Assembly (NCBI RefSeq): GCF_030246865.1
Contig: NZ_CP126738.1
Coordinates: forward strand, 1,178,001-1,242,000
Length of the DNA: 64,000 nucleotides
Direction of reading: 5' to 3'
DNA from: Microbacterium sp. zg-B96
GTDB taxonomy: Bacteria > Actinomycetota > Actinomycetes > Actinomycetales > Microbacteriaceae
Shown here: one piece after another, positions 30,893 to 39,403 of the stretch
Layout: the number at the start of each line of letters is the position of its first letter
Position numbering within the stretch: position 1 is the first letter of the stretch
Made by a program: the position numbers and the translations under genes
Notes under the pieces: generated by a model
The model's input: only the letters and a program-made list of their open reading frames with translations
Told to the model about the DNA's origin: nothing
The model's database searches: none

Positions 30893-32173
30893 TCACATCA
30901 GCCCCAGCCACGTGGGCACGATCGTGACGATCGCAGGGAACAGCGTGAGCAGCAGCAGCACGACCCCGAGCGGAATCAGGAAGGGGAGGATGCCGCGGAA
31001 GAGCTCGCCCATGGGCCTGCGCGTGATGGAACCGACGACGAACAGCACAGCCCCCACCGGTGGTGTCAGCGACCCGATCATGAGGTTGAGGATCATGATG
31101 ACGCCGAGGTGGACCGGGTCGATCCCGAAGGACGCGGCGATGGGCATGAGGATCGGGACGAGCACGAGGATCACCGGGGGTGCCTCGAGGAAGATGCCGA
31201 GGAGGATCAGCAGCACGTTCAGCAGCAGCAGGAAGACCACAGGGTTGTCGGTCAGGTTGCTGAGCCATTCGCCCAGGTTGCGTGAGACCTGCTCGCGGGC
31301 CAGGACCTGTCCCATGAGGTTGGAGGCGCCGAGGATCAGCAGGATGCCGCCGGAGATGATGACGGTCTCTTTCGACGCCCGCCAGAACACCTTGAAGGTG
31401 AGCGTGCGGTAGAACACTCCGAGCACCAGCATGTAGGCCGCGGCGATCCCGGCGCTTTCGGTGGGGGTGAACCAGCCGCTGAAGATGCCGCCCAGGATGA
31501 TCACCGGCAGCATCATCGGCCCGAGCACTCTGACGACGGCCTTGCCCAGCATGGCACCGTCGAACGACCGGCTGACGGCTACCGCCGGGTGCAGCTTGAC
31601 CCAGATGAAGACGTAGATGGCAAGTCCCAGCGCCATCAGCATCGCCGGCAGGATGGAGCCGGCGAACAGCGCACCGGTGGAGATCGTGGCGGTGGCGGCG
31701 AAGAGCACGGCGGGGATGCTCGGCGGCATGACCGTGCTCATGAGCGAGCCGGATGCCGTCAGCCCCGCGGAGAACCCGTAGGGGTAGCCGGCCTTGAGCA
31801 TCTGCGGGATCTGCACCTTGCTGGTGGAGGCGGCGTCGGCGAGTGCGGAACCACTGATCCACGAGAAGCCGATCGCGGTGGCGAGGTTGACGTAGGCGAG
31901 GTTGCCGGGAAGCCGGGGGAGCAGCGCCCGGGCGAAGTCGTAGAGCCGGGTCGCGATGCCGAGGTGGTTTGCGACCGTCCCGACGAAGATGAACAGCGGC
32001 ACGGCCAGCAGGGGGAAGCTGTTGATGCCGTTCACGATCGACGACATCGCGTAACCGGGGGACAGCCCCTGCGTGTAGAAGTACAGCATGCTCGCGGCGA
32101 TCATCGCGAAGGCGACGGGCACGCGCAGCAGCAGGAAGACGACGAGAACGACGATGTACAGCCAGAGTTCCAA
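30893..32173 (-). CDS. dctM: TRAP transporter large permease, DctM family
   Basis: 426 aa, about twelve hydrophobic segments, with the DctM signatures VPLFIFVGTVANHLGIATRLYDF near residues 57-79 and PPSIPAVLFAATATISTGALFAGSILPA. It is the ion-coupled translocation subunit. Three nt after dctQ. Works with the lipoprotein at 28109. Confidence 0.94.
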   Translation of the reverse strand: MELWLYIVVLVVFLLLRVPVAFAMIAASMLYFYTQGLSPGYAMSSIVNGINSFPLLAVPLFIFVGTVANHLGIATRLYDFARALLPRLPGNLAYVNLATAIGFSWISGSALADAASTSKVQIPQMLKAGYPYGFSAGLTASGSLMSTVMPPSIPAVLFAATATISTGALFAGSILPAMLMALGLAIYVFIWVKLHPAVAVSRSFDGAMLGKAVVRVLGPMMLPVIILGGIFSGWFTPTESAGIAAAYMLVLGVFYRTLTFKVFWRASKETVIISGGILLILGASNLMGQVLAREQVSRNLGEWLSNLTDNPVVFLLLLNVLLILLGIFLEAPPVILVLVPILMPIAASFGIDPVHLGVIMILNLMIGSLTPPVGAVLFVVGSITRRPMGELFRGILPFLIPLGVVLLLLTLFPAIVTIVPTWLGLM

Positions 32174-32176
32174 GGA

Positions 32177-32761
32177 TCAGCCTTCCATCTCGGAGATGTT
32201 GAGCTGTCGCTCTGGGCGGTGGGCGTAGGGGATCTTCATGATCGAGTGGAATGCCGCCGACAGGAACCCGATGAGGGCGAAGACGTACAGCATGCCCAGC
32301 GGGATGTGCATCGCAGCGCTGGCGCGCGCCCACTCGATCTCGATCTTCACGAACGCCTCATAGGCGAGGGCGAGACTGGTGGCGGCCATGATGACGGCCG
32401 ACACGATGCGCAGCGCGGTGAAGAGCTTCTTGCCGGCGAGCATCTGGTCGAACACCTCGATCACGATGTGACCGTTGCGCCCGACGAGGTAGCCGGTCGT
32501 GATGAACGTCATCGCGACCATGGCCAGCAGCGCCAGTTCACCGGCGCCGACCCAGCCGACCGCCGGGAAGTAGCGCCCCAGCACCTGGTACATCACACCG
32601 AAGAAGAGCAGGGCGAACAGTGTCACACCGATCGTGACCTCGACCGTGGAGAGGATCCGCATGAACCGAGGGTCCGGCGGCACCCCCTGATTCAGCTTCG
32701 GGATCGTGTAATAGGTGTTGGTGTTCCCGTAGATCGACTCTTCGGGCTCGTTCTGGGTCAT
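32177..32761 (-). CDS. dctQ: TRAP transporter small permease, DctQ family
   Basis: 194 aa with four hydrophobic segments (about 45-65, 75-95, 110-135, 150-175) and a 40-residue cytoplasmic N-terminus. Typical DctQ arrangement next to DctM. First gene of dctQ-dctM-aroQ; promoter and operator lie 90-140 nt upstream. Confidence 0.9.
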   Translation of the reverse strand: MTQNEPEESIYGNTNTYYTIPKLNQGVPPDPRFMRILSTVEVTIGVTLFALLFFGVMYQVLGRYFPAVGWVGAGELALLAMVAMTFITTGYLVGRNGHIVIEVFDQMLAGKKLFTALRIVSAVIMAATSLALAYEAFVKIEIEWARASAAMHIPLGMLYVFALIGFLSAAFHSIMKIPYAHRPERQLNISEMEG

Positions 32762-32846
32762 TGCGTCACCGACGCGGTGTCAGGGAGCATTGCCAACCTC
32801 TCTGTTGGGGCGGTGGCGACGCTCACGCAGACGCGGCCACAACAGC

Positions 32847-32899
32847 ACTCTGGATCCTTCGGTGTCGGCGCGCAAAGCCCTGTCTCGCCGAATGGGACG
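32847..32899 (-). promoter_or_regulatory. dctQ promoter with IclR-like operator, copy B
   Basis: Minus-strand -35 TTGCGC (32875-32870), 17-bp spacer, -10 CAGAGT (32852-32847), preceded by TGTCTCGCCGAATGGGACG (32881-32899). Organisation and distance to the gene (motif centre about 130 nt upstream) match copy A almost exactly. The remaining part of the 227-nt gap to the divergent gene holds nothing else I recognise. Confidence 0.65.
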
Positions 32900-32988
32900 T
32901 TTCCCCGCCGGCCATCGACGCGGGATGTCCGGATCGCTCCGTTCGTTGGCGGCATTACGGCTTTCCGGGTCGGGCCGGTGACGCCAGG

Positions 32989-33576
32989 ATGAGCCGCATG
33001 ACACGCGAAACTGGCACCGCCCTCCTGGTGATCGACGCCCAGGAGTCCTTCCGGCAGCGGCCCGACGACTGGGCGGCGACGGCCAATCCGCTGCTACTGG
33101 CGAACATCGCACGGCTTGTCGACCATGCCCGCGCGGCGGGCGACATCGTCGCGTGGGTCACCCACTCCGAACCCGGCACGGGCGGGGTGTTCGACCCCAG
33201 CTCGGGATTCGTCCGGGTTTTCGCCGAACTCGACCCCCGCGACGACGAGATCCAGGTCACCAAGACGACCGTCAATGCCTTCACCTCGACGGACCTGCAG
33301 CACCAGCTCACGGCGCGGGGTGTGCGGCGGGTGGTGATCTGCGGCATCCGCACCGAGCAGTGCTGCGAGACCACGGCGCGGGTGGCCGGCGACCTCGGAT
33401 TCGACGTGGAGTTCGTCACGGATGCCACGACGACCTCCGCGATCGGGGCCGGGCCGGGCTACGGCGCGGTGTCCGGTGAGGAACTGATGCGCCGCACCGA
33501 GAGCGTCCTGGGAGCGCGGGGGTTCGCGACCATCGTGACGACGGCCGAGCGGACGGCACGCTCGGTCGCGGCCTGA
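32989..33576 (+). CDS. Isochorismatase-family cysteine hydrolase
   Basis: 195 aa from ATG 32989 (ATG 32998 possible). Catalytic triad residues are visible: Asp in LLVIDAQESF, Lys in VTKTTVNAF and Cys in CGIRTEQCCETT. The Cys identifies it as an amidase/nicotinamidase-like hydrolase rather than true isochorismatase, which lacks it. The promoter region is shared with dctQ, so it may be induced by the same substrate; its place in the pathway is unclear. Confidence 0.88.
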   Translation: MSRMTRETGTALLVIDAQESFRQRPDDWAATANPLLLANIARLVDHARAAGDIVAWVTHSEPGTGGVFDPSSGFVRVFAELDPRDDEIQVTKTTVNAFTSTDLQHQLTARGVRRVVICGIRTEQCCETTARVAGDLGFDVEFVTDATTTSAIGAGPGYGAVSGEELMRRTESVLGARGFATIVTTAERTARSVAA

Positions 33577-33588
33577 ACAGAAACTCTG

Positions 33589-33618
33589 TTGACAGTGTGG
33601 TCTGACCATACGTATTCT
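33589..33618 (+). promoter_or_regulatory. Consensus promoter with GntR-type operator
   Basis: -35 TTGACA (33589-33594), 18-bp spacer, -10 TATTCT (33613-33618). The palindrome TGGTCTGACCA occupies the spacer at 33598-33608 and matches the TGGTnnnACCA class bound by FadR-type GntR repressors. It controls the class II aldolase gene 38 nt downstream. No GntR gene is in the window. Confidence 0.7.
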
Positions 33619-33655
33619 TGAAACGATTCATTTCCGATCGTCACGAGGAGTCAGC

Positions 33656-34477
33656 ATGGGCATCGATCGTCCGACCATCGAGGAATACCTCGCCAACGTG
33701 GGCGCGGCCGGACACCGGATCTGCGAGATCGACGCCAGCGAAGCGGGTGCGGGCAACATCTCCCTCTGCCTGGACGAGCTGCCGCGCGTGCGGCAGATCT
33801 TTCCGATCTCGGAGCGGATCGAGCTGCCCTTGCCGGCACCCGCGCTGGCTGGTCGGACGCTCCTGGTCACCGGATCAGGCCGGCGCCTGCGGCAGATCGC
33901 CGAGAACCCGCTCGCGGCCATCGCCGCGGTGATCGTGGAGCCCGGCGGTACCCACGCCGAGATGCTCACGTCCCCGCAGCGTCAGTTCGCGGCCCTCACC
34001 AGTGAGTTCAACTCGCACCTGGCCGTGCACGATGACCAGGTCGGCCGGCGCAACCTGCCCTTCCACGCGGTCGTGCACGCGCAGCCGCCGCACCTGACCT
34101 ACCTCAGCCACATCCCGCTGTACCGGGACACCGAGGCGATGAACCGCCGCATCCTGCGGTGGGAGCCCGAGTCGATCGTCGCCCTTCCGGACGGCATCGG
34201 CGTGCTGGAGTTCATGGTCCCGGGGTCGGCAGAGCTGATGGATGCCAATGTCCGGGGGCTGCGCGACTTCGAGATCGTGCTGTGGAGCAAGCACGGCGTG
34301 ATGGCCCGCTCGGACCTGTCGGTCACGCGCGCGGTCGACCGGGTCGAGTACGCCGAGACCGGCGCCAAGTACGAGTACATGAACCTCACCGGCGGAGGTC
34401 AGGCAGAAGGACTCAGCACAGCAGAGATCCGCGCGGTGGCGGACGCGTTCGGTGTGGCATCCCGCTGGATCTCCTAG
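33656..34477 (+). CDS. Class II aldolase, rhamnulose-1-phosphate aldolase-like
   Basis: 273 aa, RBS GAGGAG. GAGNISLCLDE near residues 31-41, the metal-binding pattern HAVVHAQPPH (His-x3-His) and a third His in WSKHGVMA, with the E of the N-terminal VTGSG region, correspond to zinc-dependent class II aldolases/RhaD. The likely reaction is retro-aldol cleavage of a phosphorylated ketose; the natural substrate is not certain because no rhamnose genes are nearby. Confidence 0.85.
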   Translation: MGIDRPTIEEYLANVGAAGHRICEIDASEAGAGNISLCLDELPRVRQIFPISERIELPLPAPALAGRTLLVTGSGRRLRQIAENPLAAIAAVIVEPGGTHAEMLTSPQRQFAALTSEFNSHLAVHDDQVGRRNLPFHAVVHAQPPHLTYLSHIPLYRDTEAMNRRILRWEPESIVALPDGIGVLEFMVPGSAELMDANVRGLRDFEIVLWSKHGVMARSDLSVTRAVDRVEYAETGAKYEYMNLTGGGQAEGLSTAEIRAVADAFGVASRWIS

Positions 34478-34514
34478 TCACCCGCACCGCTGGGACGGCC
34501 GGCGCGCTCCTTCG

Positions 34515-36155
34515 CTACCGGCGACGCCGCGCCGTCCACAGCAGGTAGCCGCTCAGGGTCGTGAACGTCGCGATGCCGGTGCCCGTCAGCGCGCCCTTCC
34601 AGGTGCGCAGCCTGCTGTCCCGGGCGATCACCTGACCGAGACCGTTGATGAGTGCGGCCGTGATGATTCCGGCGACCAGCCGATTCCCGATCCGCTCCGC
34701 GCGTCCGACCAGCGGATCCAGCTCTGCCGCCCGGAGGTGCACTTCGATGCCGTTGTGATCCATCACTTCCAGCAGCCGTCGCAGCCGCGTCGGCAGCTCG
34801 AGCAGCAGTTCGCCCGCGTCGATCGAGGCGCGCCCGATCCGCTTGGTCACCGCGGCCAGGGACAATCGGCGTTGGATGAGGCGCCGAGCGAACGGGGTGA
34901 GCACCGAGTTCAACTCGAAGGTCGGGTCCAGTTGCACGCCCACGCCTTCGATCACCAGCAGCGCCCGGACGACAAGGGAGACCTCCTGCGGGAGCTGCAG
35001 ATGGTGCTCCCGCAGCACCCGAAGCAGATCGGTCGCCAGCGTCGTGAAGTGGATCTCGCCGAGCGTTCGGTCCGAGAACTCGCCGAACAGTGATGACATT
35101 GCAGCGCGAAGCGCGCGTCGGTCCACCGAGCCCTGCGCGACCGAGAGGTTGATGACGGCGCTCGCGAGGCCGTCTGAATTCCGGGTGGCGGCGGCGATGA
35201 AGACGTCGGCGAGCCCGTCCTGCAGTTCTTCCGTGATCTCGCCCACCATGCCGAAGTCGATGAGCGCGACCGAGTCCGGACGGACGAATGCGTTGCCGGG
35301 ATGCAGATCGGCGTGGAAGAAGCGGTGCTCGAAGATCATCGACAGCACGATGTCCGCCCCGGTGACGGCCACTTCCCGACGGTCGATCCCTGCGGCATCC
35401 AGCGCTTCTCGGTCGCTGACCTTGATGCCGGTCATCCGTTCCATCGTCAGGACGCGGGAGGTCGTGGTCTCCCAGTAGACGCGCGGGATGACCACGTCGG
35501 ACCGGTCGGCGAAGTCGGCCGCGAACCGTTCGGCGTTGCGCGCCTCGCGCAGGTAGTCCAGCTCCGCGCGCAGCGTCTCGGAGAACTCCCTCGCGATCCC
35601 GGGAACGTCATAGGTGCGCGCGGGCTCCCACGCACGGGCCGCGCGTGCGGCGAGGTTGTTCAAGATCTCGAGGTCCTCCTGCACCTGCCGCACGACCTCG
35701 GGGCGGCGCACCTTCACCACGACGGACGTGCCGTCGGCGAGCGTCGCGGCATGCACCTGACCGATCGACGCGGATGCCATCGGCGTCCACTCGAACGAGG
35801 CGAAGAGGTCTTCGGGGTCGGCACCGAGTTCCTGCCGGATCGTCTCGCGGATCTGCTCGTCGGGAACCGGAGGGGCGGCATCCTGCAGCTTCGACAGCTC
35901 CGAGATGTAGGCCGGCGGCAGCAGGTCGGGGCGAGTGGAGAGCAACTGCCCGAGCTTGATGAACGTGGGGCCGAGATCCTCGAGCACCAGGCGCACCCGC
36001 TCGGCGGTGTTGGCCGGCTCGTCGGCGCTGCCTGGCGCTGTGCGGTAGCGGGCGGGCAGCCACCGCGTGACCCCGATCTGCGCGCCGAGGAAACCCAGCC
36101 CGTGCCGAGCAAGCGTGTCGGCGATCTCCTGGTACCTGCCGAGAGGTGGCTGCAT
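34515..36155 (-). CDS. ABC1/UbiB/AarF-family atypical kinase
   Basis: 546 aa from ATG 36155; the longer frame upstream runs across the divergent gene start and is not credible. Family motifs: KLGQLLSTRPDLLP (KxGQ), the alanine-type nucleotide loop ASASIGQVHAA, invariant Lys in VVVKVRRPEV, HADLHPGN catalytic loop and IDFGMVGE metal motif. Two C-terminal hydrophobic segments are expected to anchor it in the membrane. In quinone-making bacteria these ATPases help isoprenoid quinone metabolism; here a menaquinone or lipid role is inferred. Confidence 0.92.
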   Translation of the reverse strand: MQPPLGRYQEIADTLARHGLGFLGAQIGVTRWLPARYRTAPGSADEPANTAERVRLVLEDLGPTFIKLGQLLSTRPDLLPPAYISELSKLQDAAPPVPDEQIRETIRQELGADPEDLFASFEWTPMASASIGQVHAATLADGTSVVVKVRRPEVVRQVQEDLEILNNLAARAARAWEPARTYDVPGIAREFSETLRAELDYLREARNAERFAADFADRSDVVIPRVYWETTTSRVLTMERMTGIKVSDREALDAAGIDRREVAVTGADIVLSMIFEHRFFHADLHPGNAFVRPDSVALIDFGMVGEITEELQDGLADVFIAAATRNSDGLASAVINLSVAQGSVDRRALRAAMSSLFGEFSDRTLGEIHFTTLATDLLRVLREHHLQLPQEVSLVVRALLVIEGVGVQLDPTFELNSVLTPFARRLIQRRLSLAAVTKRIGRASIDAGELLLELPTRLRRLLEVMDHNGIEVHLRAAELDPLVGRAERIGNRLVAGIITAALINGLGQVIARDSRLRTWKGALTGTGIATFTTLSGYLLWTARRRR

Positions 36156-36278
36156 CGCCCCATCATCCCGACCGCCGTGGGAGCGGACAAGGGCGGGCGC
36201 GCCCCGGGCATGCCGTGGCGCCGCGCCGCGATGCTCGCGATGATGATCTCGACCCGGATGGGGCAGGAGGCCGTGACC

Positions 36279-37085
36279 GTGACGAGGATCTCGAAGACCG
36301 ACGAGGGGGCGTGGCCGCCGGGGCTGGCCTACTTTCGGGTCGGTGCCGGGGCGCCGCTGCTGTTCCTGCCGGGCCTGTCCGGCGAGCCCGATACGCCGAG
36401 CGGACTGGATCTGACCCTGCAGCTGCATCTGCTCACGCCGTTTGCACGCAGCCGTGAGGTGATCTGGGTCAATCGTCGGCGGGGACTGGCGCCCCCCGCG
36501 ACGATGGCGCCGATCGCTGCCGACTTCGCCACGGTCATCCGCGAGCGGCTGCCCCCACCGGTGGACGTCATCGGAGTGTCCACCGGCGGCAGCGTCGCCC
36601 TGCAGCTCGCCGTGGACCACCCGGAACTCGTCCGCCGGCTCGTGGTCGTCTCCGCCGCCCATCGGCTGAGCGATAACGGCCTGCGGGTGCAGCGCGAGAT
36701 CGCGGCCGCCGTGCGCTCAGGCCGGCCCCGGCGGGCGGGGGCCGTCGGCGTCGCCGCGATGGCCGCGACCGGGCTGGGCGCTCTCGTGCTGGGCGCAGGG
36801 GGCTGGGTGATGGGGCGGCGCACTTTCGGGAACGCCGGCCCAGATCTGCTGGCCATGCTCGACGCCGAAGACGATTTCGACCTCCAGCCGCAGCTCGGCA
36901 GGATCACCGCTTCCAGCCTCGTGATCGGTGCCGAGAAGGACCGGTACTACACGCCCCGGTTGTTCCGCGACACCGCCGCTGGCATCCCGGACGCCCGATT
37001 GATCCTGTACCCGCGGATCGGGCACATGGGAACGACGCTGCAGCGGCGCTTCCCCCGCGACGTGCTGTCGTTTCTGGAAGCGTGA
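36279..37085 (+). CDS. Alpha/beta hydrolase
   Basis: 268 aa from GTG 36279, selected by AGGAGG eight nt upstream; ATG 36210 would add 23 residues overlapping the region divergent from ubiB. LPGLSGEPDTP, nucleophile elbow GVSTGGSVALQ (Ser), acid Asp in GAEKDRYYTP and His in RIGHMGTT form the triad. A hydrophobic stretch around 150-175 (AMAATGLGALVLGAGGWV) may be a membrane-touching lid. Substrate unknown. Confidence 0.84.
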   Translation: MTRISKTDEGAWPPGLAYFRVGAGAPLLFLPGLSGEPDTPSGLDLTLQLHLLTPFARSREVIWVNRRRGLAPPATMAPIAADFATVIRERLPPPVDVIGVSTGGSVALQLAVDHPELVRRLVVVSAAHRLSDNGLRVQREIAAAVRSGRPRRAGAVGVAAMAATGLGALVLGAGGWVMGRRTFGNAGPDLLAMLDAEDDFDLQPQLGRITASSLVIGAEKDRYYTPRLFRDTAAGIPDARLILYPRIGHMGTTLQRRFPRDVLSFLEA

Positions 37086-37137
37086 GGGTGCCGGGCGGGC
37101 GGATGCCGGCATCCGTCGCCTGAGGCAGAGTGGTGTC

Positions 37138-37434
37138 ATGCACATCGAGTTCGAGTCGGTCGTGTTCCGATGGACGGCGCGGCCCGAGGCATGGTTGTTC
37201 GCGGACGTACCCGAGGAGCTGAGTGAGGACATCAGCGAGCTCACGGCGCCCTTCGCGCGCGGGTTCGGCTCGGTGCGCGTCGAGGCGTCGGTCGGTGGGA
37301 CGACCTGGCGCACCTCGATCTTCCCCAGTTCGTCGGGCCGGTACTGGTTGCCGCTCAAGCGCGCCGTTCGTGAGGCCGAAGCCCTCGTCGAGGGCGGCCC
37401 CGTGACGGTGAGTCTGCGGGTGCTCGACGTCTGA
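37138..37434 (+). CDS. DUF1905 domain protein
   Basis: 98 aa. The whole protein is the DUF1905 beta-barrel: FESVVFRWTARPEAWLFADVP, GFGSVRVEASVGGTTWRTSI and FPSSSGRYWLPLKRAVR. Function of the family is unknown. It follows the hydrolase by 52 nt and converges on the GH13 gene. Confidence 0.88.
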   Translation: MHIEFESVVFRWTARPEAWLFADVPEELSEDISELTAPFARGFGSVRVEASVGGTTWRTSIFPSSSGRYWLPLKRAVREAEALVEGGPVTVSLRVLDV

Positions 37435-37442
37435 GGCCGGTG

Positions 37443-38771
37443 CTACTCGGCGATGACCCACCCCTGCGGGGGGAGCGTCAGCGTCGAGTCGCCGAGGTCC
37501 CCTTGACCGATCAGCACGGTGCGAGCGCCGGCCGCCGAGACGGTGACGGGAGTGGCTGCGAGATTGAGCGCGCACACCACGGAACCATCAGGTGTCGCGG
37601 TCCGCAGCACGATCGACCCGTTGTCGACCTCCACCACGTCGGTGGCGGCCTCATGCAACCACGGTCGCTGTCGGCGCAGCGCAATCATCGCCTCGGTGAG
37701 ATGCAGCGTGTCCGCGGCCCACGGGTCGAGCGTCTCGACCGCGGGCGGAGACGCGGGGAACTCGGGCCGGATCGCGTCATCGCCGCCGAAGCGCTCCTCC
37801 TTCACGGCGTGATACCCGTACTCGTCGCCGGCATAGATCGCCGGGGTGCCGGCGACCGTGAAGAGCACAGCGAGCGCATGCGGGACGAACGCGTCGCCGA
37901 CCGCCGTGGCCACTCGGGTCACGTCGTGATTGCCGACGAAGGTGCTCGGGACCATGGTGGTGAGCAGAGCGGTGTGACGGCGGACCGCGTGCGCGAGTTC
38001 GTGGAGGTTGCGGTCGGCGATGCTGTGCCAGATGCCCTGCCACAGTTCGTACTGGGTGAGCGAATTGATCGTCGATTCTCGGACTATCGCGGCCTGATCG
38101 CCGTGAATGACCTCGCCGGTGAACCACGCATCGGGGTGGCGTTCGCGCACTCGCGGCAGAACCGCGGCCCAGAACGACGGGGGAACGGCGTATGCGGCGT
38201 CCAGGCGCCACCCGTCGATGCCGCGGTCCAGCCAGTAGGTCATGACATCCACGACGAGGTCGACGACGCGGGGCGAGTCGTGCCGCAGCGCCACGAGTTG
38301 TTCATGGCCCTCGAAGACATCGGCATCCACGGTGTCGCCCTCGTGCCAACCGTCCCAGTTCACTCGGAACAGGTCCGCGCTGTCGGCATCCGGTCCCTGC
38401 TCCTGAAGCGCCCGGAAGAGCGGGTGCTCTCGCCCGACATGGTTGAACACGCCGTCCAGAAGCACGCGGATGCCGCGGTCGCGTGCGTGCCCGATGAGTC
38501 GCACGAGGTCGTTCTCGTCGCCGAGGCGAGGGTCGATGCGGAAGTAGTCGACGGTGTCGTACCCGTGGGTGGATGAGGCGAAGACCGGCCCGAGCTGCAG
38601 GCCGTTGAGGCCGAGCTGCTGCACGTGGTCGAGCCACGCTTCTATGCGGTCGATCCGGTGAATCACCGGCTGCTCGGCCGGCGGCAGGGTCTGGGGCGCG
38701 CCGACGAATCCGAGGGGATAAACGTGCCACCACATGGCATGACGGACCCAGAGGGGATCGATGGAACGCAT
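37443..38771 (-). CDS. GH13-family glycosidase (alpha-amylase superfamily)
   Basis: 442 aa cytoplasmic protein without signal peptide. The four GH13 conserved regions are seen: DGVFNHVG, GWRLDAAYAV (nucleophile Asp), FTGEVIHG (acid/base Glu) and FVGNHDVTRV (transition-state Asp). A short C-terminal beta domain follows from about residue 360. Likely acts on small alpha-glucans or maltooligosaccharides. Confidence 0.92.
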   Translation of the reverse strand: MRSIDPLWVRHAMWWHVYPLGFVGAPQTLPPAEQPVIHRIDRIEAWLDHVQQLGLNGLQLGPVFASSTHGYDTVDYFRIDPRLGDENDLVRLIGHARDRGIRVLLDGVFNHVGREHPLFRALQEQGPDADSADLFRVNWDGWHEGDTVDADVFEGHEQLVALRHDSPRVVDLVVDVMTYWLDRGIDGWRLDAAYAVPPSFWAAVLPRVRERHPDAWFTGEVIHGDQAAIVRESTINSLTQYELWQGIWHSIADRNLHELAHAVRRHTALLTTMVPSTFVGNHDVTRVATAVGDAFVPHALAVLFTVAGTPAIYAGDEYGYHAVKEERFGGDDAIRPEFPASPPAVETLDPWAADTLHLTEAMIALRRQRPWLHEAATDVVEVDNGSIVLRTATPDGSVVCALNLAATPVTVSAAGARTVLIGQGDLGDSTLTLPPQGWVIAE

Positions 38772-38801
38772 ACTTCCACGCTACCCGCGGCGCTCGGCCA
38801 C

Positions 38802-39257
38802 TCAGCGCCGGGCGTCCACCTCGCGGGCGATGATCAGCGCCGCCGGGATGTGGCCGGCCGCCAGGATCACGGCGCTCAACGCGAGCCACCCGTTGCTCAG
38901 CCACACGGACGCGGCGAGGAACACCGTCACCGGAAAGAAGGCCATCGGCACGGGCAGACCCCACAGCGGCCGGTACAGCGCGGTACCCGAGCGGCCGCCC
39001 GCGAGGTAGCGGCCCCACAGCGCGTAGTAGGCGGCGAGCGCGGCAAGCGCCGGCACGACCCAGCCCCAGCGCAACGCCCCGGGCTCGGTGATCGCCGGCA
39101 CCACGAGGCACAGCGCCTGTCCCGCGCGCTCGAGCCACTCGAGCGCACGCGGCACCCTCACCGGTGTGAGCGGCGGGTGCGGCGGGAGCCACAGCATCAG
39201 CAGATTCGGTGCGAGCACGGCGACGGCGACGATCAACCCCAGCGGCGAGAACCCCAC
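38802..39257 (-). CDS. Small four-helix membrane protein of unknown function
   Basis: 151 aa with hydrophobic segments at about 7-25, 47-63, 66-84 and 105-135. I do not recognise a family. It is 30 nt upstream of the GH13 gene on the same strand and may be co-transcribed. Confidence 0.75.
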   Translation of the reverse strand: MGFSPLGLIVAVAVLAPNLLMLWLPPHPPLTPVRVPRALEWLERAGQALCLVVPAITEPGALRWGWVVPALAALAAYYALWGRYLAGGRSGTALYRPLWGLPVPMAFFPVTVFLAASVWLSNGWLALSAVILAAGHIPAALIIAREVDARR

Positions 39258-39403
39258 TCTCGAACGCTATCGAGGTTGAAGCTGTGAGGCATCCAGAATC
39301 TGCGCGTAGCCTGCCAATATCAACTGGACCGCACGGATGCGCAACGCCGGCTGGATGAAGGCGCCCACCGCGACCGGAGCATTGCTGCGAGAGCAGGTAG
39401 GCC

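Noticed and set aside
34515-36662. N-terminal extension of the UbiB frame to 715 aa
   Set aside because: The extra 169 residues are antisense to the 36279 hydrolase and lack family similarity; ATG 36155 gives a standard UbiB length.
35301-37085. 594-aa extended frame for the alpha/beta hydrolase
   Set aside because: The first 300 or so codons are antisense to ubiB; the hydrolase domain starts after the AGGAGG/GTG at 36265-36281.
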